From the NCBI RefSeq assembly GCF_933775445.1, contig NC_065877.1, forward strand, positions 26,040,001 to 26,104,000: a DNA stretch of 64,000 bases. The letters are read 5' to 3'. This DNA comes from Argentina anserina. Lineage: Eukaryota > Streptophyta > Magnoliopsida > Rosales > Rosaceae. The translations under genes were made by a program, and so were the position numbers. Of this stretch, positions 14,201-26,146 are shown piece by piece. Under the pieces are notes generated by a model, which worked only from the letters and a program-made list of their open reading frames with translations, was not told the DNA's origin and did no database searches. Every line of letters starts with the position of its first letter. The stretch's first letter is position 1.

Positions 14201-16322
14201 GGGAATGAAGACATCAGGGCAATCACCAAAACTGCTCGTTCTGCAGTATGGCACAATATATATTATAATGCTGTGTTACTACTACAGTTTGAGAATTTGA
14301 CATGAAGCAATATTAACTATTTTCTTCACTTTTTCAGTCCTTGAAATTGCTTTCGGTTATGGCTGCAATTCGGTTGGATGATGGTGACACTGATAATATT
14401 GAGAAAATTTTATCTCTTGCCTTGGTGAATTCCAAAAATGCTGCTGCCAAAGATAGGAGTATCACTACGGTTGACCCATTGGCCTCTAGCTCTTGGCAAG
14501 AGGTGACTTTTCTTTTCCCTGGAATTTATTTGAGTGGCAATCATTAGTCCTTTTGGAAGTTAGTTATTTTAAATCTGAATCAACTGACTATATTTGTGTG
14601 GAGGTCATGAATTAAATTAACAGAACATACGTGCATGGCTACATATATCTGTTTAATAGGTTGCTCACCATTATCAGCTTGAGCCTGATTTTAGCTTATG
14701 TAATTTTACCGCTGTGGAAGATGTAGTTGTATGTCATCAACTCATCATACTTCTTCCTCTTCCTGTTATCTGCTCATTCTGCTGTACCACAGGTAGCCTA
14801 TTTTTCACATCTAAGTACACCAAGTAGCTTAAACTTTGCTCTCTTTTGTTTACAGGTTTCATCATCAAAGACATTAATCACACCTGTACAGTGCAAATCT
14901 TTGTGGAGGCAATTCAGAGCAGAGACTGAGTACAGTGTTTCTCAGGCTATTTCAGCCCAGGTATAATCAATCATCTCATGTGTCGCTAGATTTTGTTTGG
15001 TATGTGCTGTAAGGGTAAAGTTTCTCCCGGAAGACGTGTACAGAATCCTGTTTGTTAAATAAATGAGGGCTGCTAGTAATTTTTAGCTTTAGGCGTCCAG
15101 TCTTGCTGTTCCTGTGCATAGATGATAACTGTTTATTGCATTTATCAGAATCAACTCAATCAAGGTTTTGTATATCATGGTTGGTATGATCAGATTGACA
15201 TGGTTATCATATTAATATCCTTAGTAACCCGACATCTTTAGCTTAATATTCCTTTAAAATCCTTGAAAAAAAAAAATCTTAGCTTTCTACTAGTACTCAT
15301 ACCTCCACATGCTGTTTACTTTTCAGGAAGCCAACAAGCGAAATAACAACTGGCTACCACCTCCTTGGGCTATTCTTGCCTTGGTTGTCCTTGGGTTTAA
15401 TGAATTCATGACACTCTTGAGGTATATACTTCTCTTGTACCTAGGATAGATAGAGTTGTCAGTGTTTTCTATTCTGATCTATATTTGTATCTTCATGGCA
15501 GAAATCCTTTGTATCTGCTGGTCATCTTCGTTGGCTTTCTACTCTTTAAAGCACTATGGGTACAACTAGACATTGCTGCTGAATTCCGCAATGGCGCCGT
15601 GAGTGTCTTACTTCTAATTGTTTTTTGTTTTCATCCTACTTGATCTATTTGATTTGCTTCCACGGGGATGGTGGTTAGATATTTAGTTTTGGTCAACCAT
15701 AAGCTATTCTTACATACCAAAGTGGAAATGTCTTAGATTGAAGGTAATTATAATTGGATTATCAGAGTACTAGTTACTTTTATGGCTCAGTTTTAGCAAA
15801 AAATCAGCTTCCCTATATGAAGTATCGCAATGTTCAATTTGCCAAAATTTGATCTTTGAAGCGTGTTGGGGGCAAATAGGTATATTTTTCAGTTTAGTGT
15901 GCTGAATTACTGTAATAGTTGGCTAAATGATATGACTGGAATTAGGATTAGCTGCTAATCCTTGTTCGGTTAATGATCTGAACATGAACTCCGGTTATAT
16001 GCTCTCAAATATGAGAAACTTCAGTAGTTTTTTTCCCCTGTAAAAGTTCTTAATAGAGTTGCACTGATAACTGATACCTAATGTGCTACAGCTCCCGGGA
16101 CTTCTCTCTTTGTCTACCAAATTGGTGCCAACTATTATGAACATGATGAAGAGATTAGCAGATGAAGGGGGAGCAGCTTCTGGGCCTAACAATCCTCAAA
16201 GAAACCAAGCATCAGCATCCAGAGGCTTAAGCAATGGTGCAAATGCTAGCAGTTCCATGTCATCCACTGCTTCATCGGAAGTGACAGAATCTGAATACTC
16301 GAGTCCTACAAAACAAGAGTAG
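8283..16322 (+). CDS. RHD3: ROOT HAIR DEFECTIVE 3 (RHD3/Sey1/atlastin-type) ER-shaping GTPase
   Basis: Coding exons: 8283-8286, 9019-9168, 9490-9556, 9644-9746, 10055-10125, 10251-10314, 10404-10469, 10633-10680, 10762-10824, 10931-10987, 11329-11487, 11610-11678, 11767-11858, 12560-12638, 12950-13115, 13420-13544, 13782-14044, 14149-14245, 14338-14502, 14856-14960, 15327-15421, 15502-15598 and 16092-16322. They sum to 2436 nt (811 aa plus stop); Arabidopsis RHD3 is about 800 aa. Visible motifs are the P-loop GPQSSGKST (residues 47-55), G3 DLEG (97-100), the G4-type RD in VIRDKTR (169-175), a long helical middle domain, and two hydrophobic segments near residues 686-702 and 705-721. A Ser-rich cytosolic tail ends in SPTKQE. 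Known family role: dynamin-like GTPases that fuse ER tubules into three-way junctions and support root-hair and cell expansion. The first coding exon supplies only ATGG, and intron 3 has a GC donor. I see no disabling change. Confidence 0.96.
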
Positions 16323-16490
16323 TGATTATATACATCATTTGTTTGGAGATGTGGTATTCTGAGCATTTTTGTATGGTGCAACCCACATAATATCCTCGTA
16401 CATCAAGTCTGAGCGTGTTTGCTTACTGTTACAAGGATGTAACAGTAATAGTTTTGGTGGCATCGATTTTTGAGTTAGTGCCGCATATTT

Positions 16491-16510
16491 GGGGGGGGGG
16501 GGGGGGGGGG
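16491..16510 (+). repeat. Run of 20 guanines just after the RHD3 coding region
   Basis: Twenty consecutive G lie about 170 bp past the RHD3 stop codon, probably in the 3' UTR. Such a tract could form a G-quadruplex in RNA or in the non-template strand. Homopolymer length is error-prone in assemblies, so the exact count is uncertain. Confidence 0.9.
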
Positions 16511-17226
16511 CGCTTTGTTGTGATGAAGCCCCATCAAGTAGCATTTACAGTCTTAGGTGTTTTTACCAAAGGAGCTTTCAGATTATGATATTGAGGTCTG
16601 TTGTTTATATTGATTGGAATCATTTTTGAAATGCAAAACTTGTTTTGCCTGTATCATACTAATAGCTCGTACGATCGCATCAACGATTAATGTGGTGAAT
16701 GAGTAACAACAGCTATCATAAGCAAAAGAGACGAGGGTCTTTCACTCATGGTGACCAAGTCTTTTTATCCCTACAAGTTGAGGGTCTTATCACAGTTTCT
16801 CCATAGGGGCGCTTAACCCAACTGCAATTTGCCACATTTAATTACACCTCCACTCTGTGAAGTTAACCCATAACCGAACCTAATTGCTGCACCTCAATTT
16901 AGGGTACTTATACGATTGCGACATCACACCTCATCACCCAAACAGTCTCTTTCCAAAGTCCAAAACATTGTTATCTACTGGATTCGCATGCATGGTTGAT
17001 GTGAAACACCTAAAGCAGGAACTAAGTTCATGTTCGGCTGGAAATAATCTAATTGAAACACCACGGTTAGTTTGGGATCTAGCTGTACTTGACATAGCCC
17101 TTAGTAACTTCGACCACGTACATAACTGAGGCTGCAGACCCATGTCGAATTGTGGCTGTAAGATGTGATTTCAATTCCAACCTAACAAGTTCTGAATCCA
17201 GGTCAGTATCATCAAACCCTTCTAAA

Positions 17227-17236
<10 letters not shown>

Positions 17237-17268
<32 letters not shown>
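17237..17268. repeat. (AC)16 microsatellite
   Basis: Sixteen perfect AC dinucleotides preceded by a short AT run. This is a simple repeat, probably polymorphic. Confidence 0.95.
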
Positions 17269-17270
<2 letters not shown>

Positions 17271-19122
17271 CAATAGAACAGAAAAAAGGCACAAAGAAAA
17301 TTACAAAAGTAAAACACAAAACCAAAAGTTGTTGTATTATCTATAAGTTTGCTCTTAGAATTTTATATTCTTGTTCCCAAGACTAAATCCAGATGTTTAG
17401 TGGTTGTTTCTTGTGGGTTTGCACCAGACAAAAATATAAACATTTACATGTGTTTATGTAACAAATTTCCTTCCCAGTTTTGGTTTTCGGCTCTCTCTGA
17501 TCAGCAGGAATTCTTCTTTCAAGGTTGAGAACCATTTGTTTCAGAATTGTACAAATACTGTAGAGATACTTGGATCCAGTTCATATGACATTTAATTGAA
17601 GGGACCATGAACAGCCCCATATCGCTCACAAGGCAATGGCATGCGTAGTCGCGTACCGTGCATTACAATAAGAAGGATATATAGCTAGATAGCTAGGGGG
17701 TCCGTTACGCTCTGACCTCTGCCGAAATATATATTCAATGCTAATGATACGAATTTTCATGGACCGCTCAATCATTCAATGAGGTAATTTAAGGAGGAAG
17801 GGACTAATGATCTCGACTCGATCAATGCTGTGAGGGAACACTTGCTCTTTCGAACAACCGCGCATCTTAAAGTTGATCCTGGCTTTGCCTCTATGCATCG
17901 TGTCTCGATCAGTCTTCTAAGGTATGCATGCTAGCGACCTGACATTCGACAACTGCTTAACTTTGGCTAATCTGCAAGCTTATAGCTAGTTGATTTCAGT
18001 GTTCGATTCTAAATATTTGAAAGTTATGGTCATATGTAAGGCTTTCTTAAGGGTAGGTAAGTAGCTTTGAAATTGATTTGCTTGTTGATCGAAGGTGTCG
18101 ACAATCTGTTAACTAAATCCTGCACAACTCATATGCCCTTTCTTCGATATCGTGAGCTCGTTGTAATCTGTGGCTGGATCTGATCGGCCATGCCATTTAA
18201 AAGCGTGCAGTAGCATTTCTCATTTCCTTGCTACCATTCTTAAACTTGCTGACAAGTGGAATGAGCTGCTAATTTTTCCTTCATACATATGCGCGATTAG
18301 CATTTCGATCAAATATAAAAACTTAACCAATATGATCATATTAGATGACCACATAACTGAATCATCAACTAAGAGAAAAATAACTCACGGATATAGACAT
18401 ATAGTACGTCGAGGAAGACCACATATTGAAAAGCAGTTGTAAAAGAAAACAAAAGAAAGTTGTGAAGGTATAATGGCGGAACGTGCAGTAGTTAGTATTG
18501 TAGTTGTGGGAAGTAATATATGGTTTCAGAAGTTAGACTGAACAAAGATAATAATGTATGTGTTGCCTCGTGAAAATTGATGAAGGGAAACAGTAGTGCT
18601 TCTCAACGAGCATTGATGGCGGTATGTATACTACTCCCAATCTACAGAGCCGGCTCATGTGCAATGTGGGCACACGCACAGGGCCTCAAGTTTTCAAAGT
18701 GTCTTTAATGTCCACTATGTATTTATAATATATAAACTGTAATTGTAAATTAATCTAAAAGTCAAACAAAATTCTCTAAAATAAGATTCTTGTCGGAAAA
18801 AGAAGAAGGGTTTAGTCTGTTCAAAGACTTCTCTCATCCAATTTTTCTCTCCTCTCCTTATTCACTTTTTTCTCTGCCGATCTGCTATTCTGCCATACAA
18901 CTCATATTTTCCTAATCGTTTCAATGATTTGGATGGAGGACTGAGGGTGAACAAGGCAACAAGCAATCCATTTATCCTGCAATTTAGGGGCCTCATTGAT
19001 CTATTGATTCACTTCTGTCAAGCTGAGTTTTCACTTCCCAAATCTCAATATCCCATTTGTGTATCTCTGATTCTCTCATTCTCTAATTGTTATTTTCATT
19101 CACATTGACTAAATTTTAGAAT

Positions 19123-22100
19123 ATGGCTCCTAAAAGAAAAGGTTTGTGTGGATATGCAAAACGTTTGATATCAAAGAGAAGAATAGTGTTGGAGAATTCT
19201 ATGAAGGGAAGTATGGATAAGTTCATCACTAGAAAAGAAAAACGATTGGGTGAAAATAATGAGAATTTAGTCAATGAAGAGGCAGAAAAGCATAAAGAAC
19301 CAGAAATTTTGGGTGAAATAAATGAAAATTTAGTCAATGAGGAGGAAGAAGAGCTTAGAGATGTAGAAAGTTTGGGTGAAAAGAATGAAAATTTAGTCAA
19401 TGAAGAGGCAGAAGAATGCAGAACAGAATGACAATGTGATTCCCATAAGTATTTTTGATCCAAGAAATTGGGATAGCTTGGATAAAGAATTGATAGACCT
19501 GTTGGCAGAAAAGGGTCCTCAGAGAGATCTTTCAATCGAACATGGTCCTGCAGATAAGTTCAAAAGACGTTTCAGCTCTAAGTTTTACACTCGATATTTA
19601 GGAAATGGAGAGAAACATGACAGAGAGTGGCTAGTCTATTCAAAGGAGCTCGATAAAGTCTTTTGCTTTTGTTGCAAATTATTTAAAAGAGGGCCAATGA
19701 GAGGTCAATTATCTAATGATGGGATGAATGATTGGAGTCATCTTGGCAAGAGACTTAAGGACCACGAAATGAGCGTTGATCATCTCTTCAATGCAAATAC
19801 TTAGAGGGATTTGCGTCTCAGATTGGAGAGGCATGAAACTATTGATAAAGCTTATCAAAACCAAATTAGGAAAGAGAAGGAACACTTGAGGAATGTGCTA
19901 AGGAGAATAATTGCAATTGTGAAATTTCTTGCCAAATACAACTTAGCTTTTCGTGGCACTAATGAGAGGCTTTATGAACCGGATAATGGTCACTTTTTGG
20001 GTGCAGTTGAGATGATGGCAGAATGTGAAGAAGTGATGGAGGAGCATTGTCGACGCATAATCAGTTCTAAAATTCATATCCATTATCTTGGTCACAACAT
20101 CCAGAATGAGTTGTTGCATATGATGGCTGTTGAGATCAAAAGTGAAATCATAAAAAAAATAAAATGTGCTGAATACTTCTCTGTGATTCTCGATTGCACA
20201 CCGGATATTAGTCACCAAGAACAAATGTCTTTGATTCTTAGATGTTTGAATGTTTCTAAGAGTCTAATACAAATTGAAGAGTTCTTCTTGGAGTTTCTAC
20301 ATGTGCATGACACTTCTGGTCAGAGATTATTTGAGGAGCTAGAGGCTGTGTTACATTCTTTGAATCTTGATATCAATAATGTTAGAGGACAAGGATACGA
20401 CAATGGGTCAAATATGAAAGGGAAACACCAAGGGGTACAGAAAAAGCTACTAGATATCAATCCTAGAGCATTTTACACTCCATGTGGTTGCCATTGTCTA
20501 AACTTAACTCTATGTGATGTAGCTAATTCTTGTGGGAAAGCAGTAGATTTTTTTGGAGTCTTGCAACGTATTTATACCTTAATTTGCAGGCTCTACAAAA
20601 CGGTGACAAATTTTGAAAGACAATGTAAAATGTCTGACTCTCAAACCATTATCCACTACACGTTGGGAAAGTCATATTGAGAGTGTTTGTAATAACCCTA
20701 AAATTTCAAACAATTTTAGTTGATTTGAATTCTATAAAATTTCGAATTTTAATTAGAATGAATGTGATTGGTTGCGACGTTATAAAAACGAGAAACGGAA
20801 ACGGAAATGTTCTCGGAACGTTTAATTAGAAAAACGTTACGTTTCCGCAACGTATATATCGACGTTTATTCCGTCTCTCGTTTGCAAAAACTTCCTTCAT
20901 GAAAGCTGTAGAGCTCGTCGATACGAGTTCGTGAGTATGTGACGCGTTCGAATCGGACGTCGTACGTAAAAGTTATTAACGACGGAAGTTAGTTTCCGAT
21001 TTTGGAGGGGGGTATAAAAGGAAACGTTTTCAGCTATGGTTCCCATAATTGGAAACCCATTCTTCCCTCTCTCACCCCACCTCCTTTTCTTTCTCTCTCC
21101 CCAATTCTCCTTCTCTCACCCTCCGAAAATTCTCTCGCCGATCTGCCTCCCTCCGAGCCGCCGTGACGTGCACTGCCCAGCCCAACGTCGTCGCAAGGAC
21201 TCCCACAGCCACCCTCCAGCTTGCCAGCCCGTGCCCCGCCATCGCGAAGCCGCTCGGACGTCTCCAAGTTTCTGTTTTTCTCACCGCCGCATCTAAGCTC
21301 GCCTCCGGTGGTTTTCGAGTTCCAATCGAGGTGAGGATAGCCTAGGTTTGTTGTTGTGATGTTGTTGTTGAATTTTTGTGTGGAGTTGTGATGTTTTGGT
21401 GAAGATCGGAGGTTGGAGATGATGGAGGCGGCGCGTGTGAGGGCGTGGGAGGGTCTAGGGGCGGCGTGAGGCCGTGGGGAGGAAGAGGAGGAAGAAAAGG
21501 AGAGAAATGGGGTGGCGGTGGCGTGATACGCGCCGTTGGGGGTGCCGGCGCGTGGGTAATTTTGTAATTTATTTTTACGTACGGTAAATGTAAATGTAAA
21601 TTTTATTTACGTACGGTAAATGTAAATTTTATTTACGTACGGTAAATGTAAATTTAAATTACTTTTACTAAAGGTAAAAATAATTTTGGAAGGGTAATAC
21701 GGTAATTATTATTTACTGAGACAGTACGTACATTTGAATAGTATTTATACGTACAGAAATACGTAAACAGCATGTACTCGTACAACTATACGTATTGGAT
21801 ATGTATTTGTACATTAATACGTGAATAGTACTATGAATAGTAACCGTGAATAGTAACACTGAATAGTAACGCTGAATAGTAACGGTGACCAGTAAATTCG
21901 TAAAACCGAAAATTGCTGAACAGTAACCGATTATTACTGTTTCGGCATTTAAAGGTTTACGAAAGGTTTCTAAATTCTTTTCTTATCTTTTCAAGGTGAT
22001 CGATAAAGCAAGGAATTGAATTATCTTCGGAAATTGAGGAATTACGCTCGAGTCGATAAGGTGAGTAAAATCTCACTTATTTACGAATCTACCCTTGCGG

Positions 22101-24310
22101 TGATTCAAGATTTTGCAAGAGTTTTTAATATTGAATTACGGCATGTATACAATATAGTGGATTACATATATATTGTATAAATGGTAATAAGTACATATAT
22201 ATATAGTTTGCTATATTATATACTGTTATGAATTCATTGGAATTGGTCATTTCGAATGACGAGAATTAAATATTGAGTATGTGATTTTAACGTTGTGATT
22301 TGTTAAATCGTTTTGTCTTCGGGCGTGTTAAAGAAATATGACATGTATATAATAAAGTGGATTTTATATATATGGTATAAATGGTAAATAGGTACATATA
22401 TATATATAGTTTGCTATATTATATACTGTTAGGATTTCGTTTTGTGAATTATGATCAAGTGGTGATGAGAATTATATATTGAGTACGTGATGAAATTTGT
22501 ACAATAATAAGTAGATTATTGTACTTGTTTATGTCTTCGGACGTGTGTGGCATGTCGGAACCTAGCCTTTGGTCGGGCGAAAGTTACGATATAGTTAGAA
22601 CTCTAGTTTGTCTGCCGGACATCAGGTAGCGAGGAGGTTGCCCTATGCCGGGCGTTGGGTAGCGAGGAGGTTACCCAACGTCGGCGGTGTACTATATGAG
22701 GGGTAACAGAGGCGTACCAACGCTCATTAGTACTCGTATTATAAATGCATTTGGACAAACAGAGGGGTTGCCCAACTTCTTATGAGTATTTTCATTTTTA
22801 TATTTTCGGGACAACCAGATGGGCCGTCCATTGACTCATGAGTGCATTTATATTTGTTAATTGTGGATTGACATATATAATGTTATGCGAGTTATATTTG
22901 TTTTATTTTACTCATACGAGCTGTAAAACTTACCGGGTTTGTGTTGACAATCCCGGTGCACCAATTCGATGGTGTAGGGGATACTACTGCAGGTGTCGAT
23001 TAGTGGGAATCGAAGGACATCTCTGGGGACTTGAAGTCGTTCATTATCCTGCTTGTGGTGAGATTTCTAGAGTGGATTTGTGAGTGAGAATTTTGTGAGC
23101 ATTTATTTCGTGAGTTTTGTGAGAGATTGTGAGGATTATTACATTTCCATTATATGTATGGATTATAAATTGGTTTGTAATAATTGGTTTGTCTGAGTTG
23201 TATTGTGAACTCAGTAATGATCCGCTGTGACATTTTAAATGATTTCGAGTTCATTAAGATTGTTTGGTGCTTAGCGACTTTAAAATTTTGAGTTTTTTTT
23301 AGCTTGAAATTTTGGGGTCGTTACAGTGTTAAGCCTCTGCGATTCAATGCTCTTCATATAAGAGAAGCACTATTTCAGCTGGCAGATATTGACAAGGATC
23401 CAAAAATTAAAAGTGGTGCAAAGTCGATTGCAACTAATGAGCTAGGTGACTTTGAATTTTCGATGAGCTTGGTGATATGGTATGAAATATTAGATTCTTT
23501 TAATACTGTCAGCAAAGTGCTCCAATATGATGATATGCAAATTGATGTTGCCATAAATTATGTGAAAGGTCTTATTGCTTGGCTTGATCGGTTTAGAGAA
23601 TCTGGATTCACAAATGCACTTAAGGATGCTAAAGATATTGCTGATACATTAAAGGTTGCTTCTGTTTTTCCAGAAAGACGTCAAATTCAGAGGAAAAGAT
23701 TCTTTGATGAAAGTAGCAATGAGCCATCACCATCACCATCATCTTCAGGTGAGGCATCCTTCAGAGTGCATTATTTCATGTTTATTATAGATCAAGCTAA
23801 GGGCTCATTAATGAGAAGGTTTGAACAATATCAACAATATGAAGATATTTTTGGGTTTATATTCACTTCTGAATCTTTATGTTCCATGCATGATGATGAT
23901 CTAAGAAATGCTTGTATTCATCTTGAGATTACTTTGCGACATGGAGAGAGTTCAGATGTTGATGGGGAAGCCTTATTTAGAGAACTGAAATTGTTAAGGG
24001 AGGTATTACCTGTGGGAAAGATGGTTGCTGCAGATATATTAAGTTTTTTTTACAAGAAATGAATACTTTTCCAGTTGCTAAAATTGCTTATAGGATCTTG
24101 TTGACGGTGCATGTTACCGTTGCTTCTGCCGAGAGGAGTTTTTCCAAGTTGAAGTTATTGAAATCTTACTTACGATCAACTATGTCGCAAGAAAGATTAA
24201 ATGGACTTGCTTTAATTTCAATTGAGAATGAAATGCTTGGAAAGATTAGTTGTAACAAACTGATTGATGACTTTGCAGCTAAGAAGGCAAGGAGAAAGAT
24301 ATTCAAATGA
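19123..24310 (+). pseudogene. Broken hAT transposase, TTF-type zinc finger / DUF4371 / hAT-dimerisation family
   Basis: Pieces of one protein lie in order. An N-terminal basic and acidic region starts at ATG 19123. A TTF-type zinc-finger region follows at about 19560-19800 (REWLVYSKELDKVFCFCCKLF). The DUF4371/RNase-H-like part (SVILDCTPDISHQEQMSLI; GYDNGSNMKGKHQGVQKKL) is at 19811-20680, continues at 23331-24060, and the hAT C-terminal dimerisation motif (VTVASAERSFSKLKLLKSYL) is at 24080-24250. It resembles plant proteins annotated as zinc finger MYM-type protein 1-like. It is disabled by a frame change near 19430, a stop at 19802-19804, a frame change near 20590, the LTR insertion at 20688, and a frame change near 24055. 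Residues before the zinc finger include three imperfect copies of a LGExNENLVNEE unit (about 19247-19430). Confidence 0.9.
20688..23325 (+). mobile_element. Solo LTR (about 2.64 kb), probably Ty3/gypsy, inside the hAT transposase
   Basis: The insert starts TGTAATAACCC and ends GGGTCGTTACA, giving TG...CA borders and a near-perfect terminal inverted repeat. It is flanked by the exact 5-bp duplication GTGTT (20683-20687 and 23326-23330). Removing it and one GTGTT rejoins the transposase reading frame. It holds no gag or pol, so a single LTR left by LTR-LTR recombination is the simplest reading. A TATA-like TATAAAAG at about 21013 suggests plus orientation. Internal repeats include three copies of a TTACGTACGGTAAATGTAAA unit starting at 21575, 21607 and 21633, and a near-duplicate AT-rich block at 22145-22240 and 22340-22435. 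Ty3 chromovirus origin is inferred from the TGTAAYRACCC-type end only. Confidence 0.85.
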
Positions 24311-24656
24311 AAGCCTAATCATAGGAGATGAGCTTAGTAAGCCTTATTATTTTGTAAGCTTAATTTTTAATCTGAGATTTTGTAATGAATGTCCAATGAT
24401 TGTTGCAATGGTTTTCGTAATCAATTAATATATGACTTTGCAAATGTTATAATTTTAAGTTTTCAATTGACTTGATATGTGATTTGAGTTTAGGGCCGCA
24501 TTTTAAACTTTCGCACAGGGTCCCCGTAATGTTTGAGCCGGCCCTGCCAGCCTACATAGAAAGTTCATTTTTTGAACTAGAAGAAACCACACATGAAGTA
24601 TTCGCACCAATAGTACGTACATATCGGTGATATACTACTAGTGCTAATAACTTCAT

Positions 24657-25555
24657 CAGGGTCGGCCCTTGGGGAGTGCAGCCGGGCCATGACAAAATTC
24701 TACTTTCTTTTGCTTATTTATCAATAATTCAATTTAATATATTTTTAAAAATAAAACCATCATTTTCGGTCTTCATAATTGAATTGTTCTAAAAAAATCT
24801 CACTATTTTCATTCTAAGAGATTTTAAATACACACCCTAAATCTCTTAATACACACATATACTTAATACACCACTTATTTCAATTCTCATTCCAATATTT
24901 TTACTAAATATACCGCATAAAAAATCTAAAATACCATTGAATTAAAAAATCACAAAATATGTCATTATTAGATATACAAGGCTATTTTTTATAATGATTA
25001 GTATATTAGTATATATATATATTAACATCTTATAGATGTTCATATCGATTTTTATTTGTTCTTAAGAATCATTATAGATTGCAATTGTTTTTTTTTTCAA
25101 ATTCTTTAACTATAAAAATGATAAACAACATGAAGAATATATATATATATATATATACAGTCTCTATCCAGAGTGAAGCTTCACTCTGAAATTACAGAGT
25201 GAAGTTCCAATTTTGACACACTTTTCGGTCAAATTTTTTCACCATAAATGATTCAATATTTAGGTATGGTATTCAAGATCATATCTACAAAGTTTCATCC
25301 AATTTGACAATGGTTTGAGCTTTCAAAATTGAGATCTACACGAACGGTTCACGTTGAACAATTTTAATTCATTCATTGATTTAATCTAATTTTAATACTT
25401 TAACGATGTCCGAATTAGATGAAATTTTGTAGAGATGATCTTGAATAGCATACCTCAATATTGAATCGCTTATGGGGAAAAAGTTGACTGAAAAGTGTGC
25501 CAAAATTAGAATTTCACTCTGTAATTTCAGAGTGAAACTTCACCCTGGATAGAGA

Positions 25556-25600
<45 letters not shown>

Positions 25601-26146
25601 AGGGATGAATTGATTGTTTGAAGAAGATGAACATTTATTTGTTAAGAATGTATGAAGATGAAATTTAATGAAGGATGAAAAATCATAATTATTTTTCATG
25701 AATTACCTTGTTTGGGACTATAAAAATAGAAATGATCTTTTTGGTGAAAAGTAAGGAATGAATTGATTGTTTGAATCTCACGCTTAATTTTCCATCATAA
25801 TATATATTAATTTAAATTTCTCTGTAAATTTTTTTATTTTAATTGTTTCCAAAAATAAATTCTTAGTTTTGATAATTTAATTTGTTTTTAAATTTTCTGA
25901 ATGATTATTTTGGTCATTCAACATACATGTAAAATGTTATTTGAATTATTGAATAATATGGGTGTATATCAAGAGTTTATGGGTGTGTATTTAAAACTTC
26001 TCTTTCATTTTCCATCTTTTTATCTCTTAAATTCTTGATGTTCTTCTTTTATTATGAACAATACCCATTACAAAAATCAAGGAGTTTGACTTTAATTTTT
26101 TTTTATTAAGGGCCCTTTTATTTCCGCACTGCGCCTCGAATCCCTG
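24657..26146. mobile_element. Non-autonomous hAT derivative with a nested MITE
   Basis: The left end begins CAGGGTCGGCCCTTGGGG and the right end closes with CGAATCCCTG, so both termini carry CAGGG in inverted orientation. Both sides keep GGCCC-rich subterminal sequence (GCCGGGCC at left, GGGCCC at right). Flanks are AACTTCAT (24649-24656) and TACTTCAT (26147-26154), a 7 of 8 target duplication. The interior is AT-rich without transposase. It contains the foldback element at 25158-25558. It starts only 110 bp after the larger hAT element and has a similar end, so the two are probably relatives. Confidence 0.72.
25158..25558. mobile_element. Foldback MITE with long terminal inverted repeats, nested in the hAT derivative
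   Basis: The left arm starts CAGTCTCTATCCAGAGTGAA; the right arm, reverse complemented, starts CAGTCTCTATCCAGGGTGAA. Similarity continues for at least 75 bp at each end and more weakly to the centre, so nearly the whole 401 bp can fold back. TA lies at both borders inside an AT microsatellite (25139-25157 and 25559-25599), so the true target duplication is obscured. It has no coding capacity. The superfamily is uncertain (TA target suggests Tc1/Mariner, but the ends are not Stowaway-like). Confidence 0.85.

Larger units (their letters stand above)
16323..18644. other. Gene-free stretch between RHD3 and the hAT element
   Basis: This stretch contains the RHD3 3' UTR, the poly-G run and a dinucleotide microsatellite at 17237-17268. 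The rest is unannotatable AT-rich DNA. Short open frames here lack family motifs and splice context, and I see no gene. Confidence 0.6.
18645..24546 (+). mobile_element. hAT-superfamily DNA transposon (degenerate, split by a solo LTR)
   Basis: The left end begins CAGAGCCGGCTCA. The right end, reverse complemented, begins CAGGGCCGGCTCA, a 12/13 terminal match typical of plant hAT elements. The flanking 8-mers are CCAATCTA on the left (18637-18644) and CCAGCCTA on the right (24547-24554). They match at 6 of 8, as expected for an old 8-bp target duplication. Inside is a TTF-type hAT transposase in pieces, and at 20688-23325 a foreign LTR insertion. Without that insertion the element would be about 3.3 kb. 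Confidence 0.88.

Noticed and set aside
21034..21345. Overlapping 70-98-aa frames on both strands
   Set aside because: They lie in the C-rich part of the solo LTR; frames on both strands reflect composition, with no gag or pol motif.
19811..24310. Zinc finger MYM-type protein 1-like host gene
   Set aside because: Stop, frame changes, an LTR insertion and enclosing hAT termini show a dead transposase, not a host gene.
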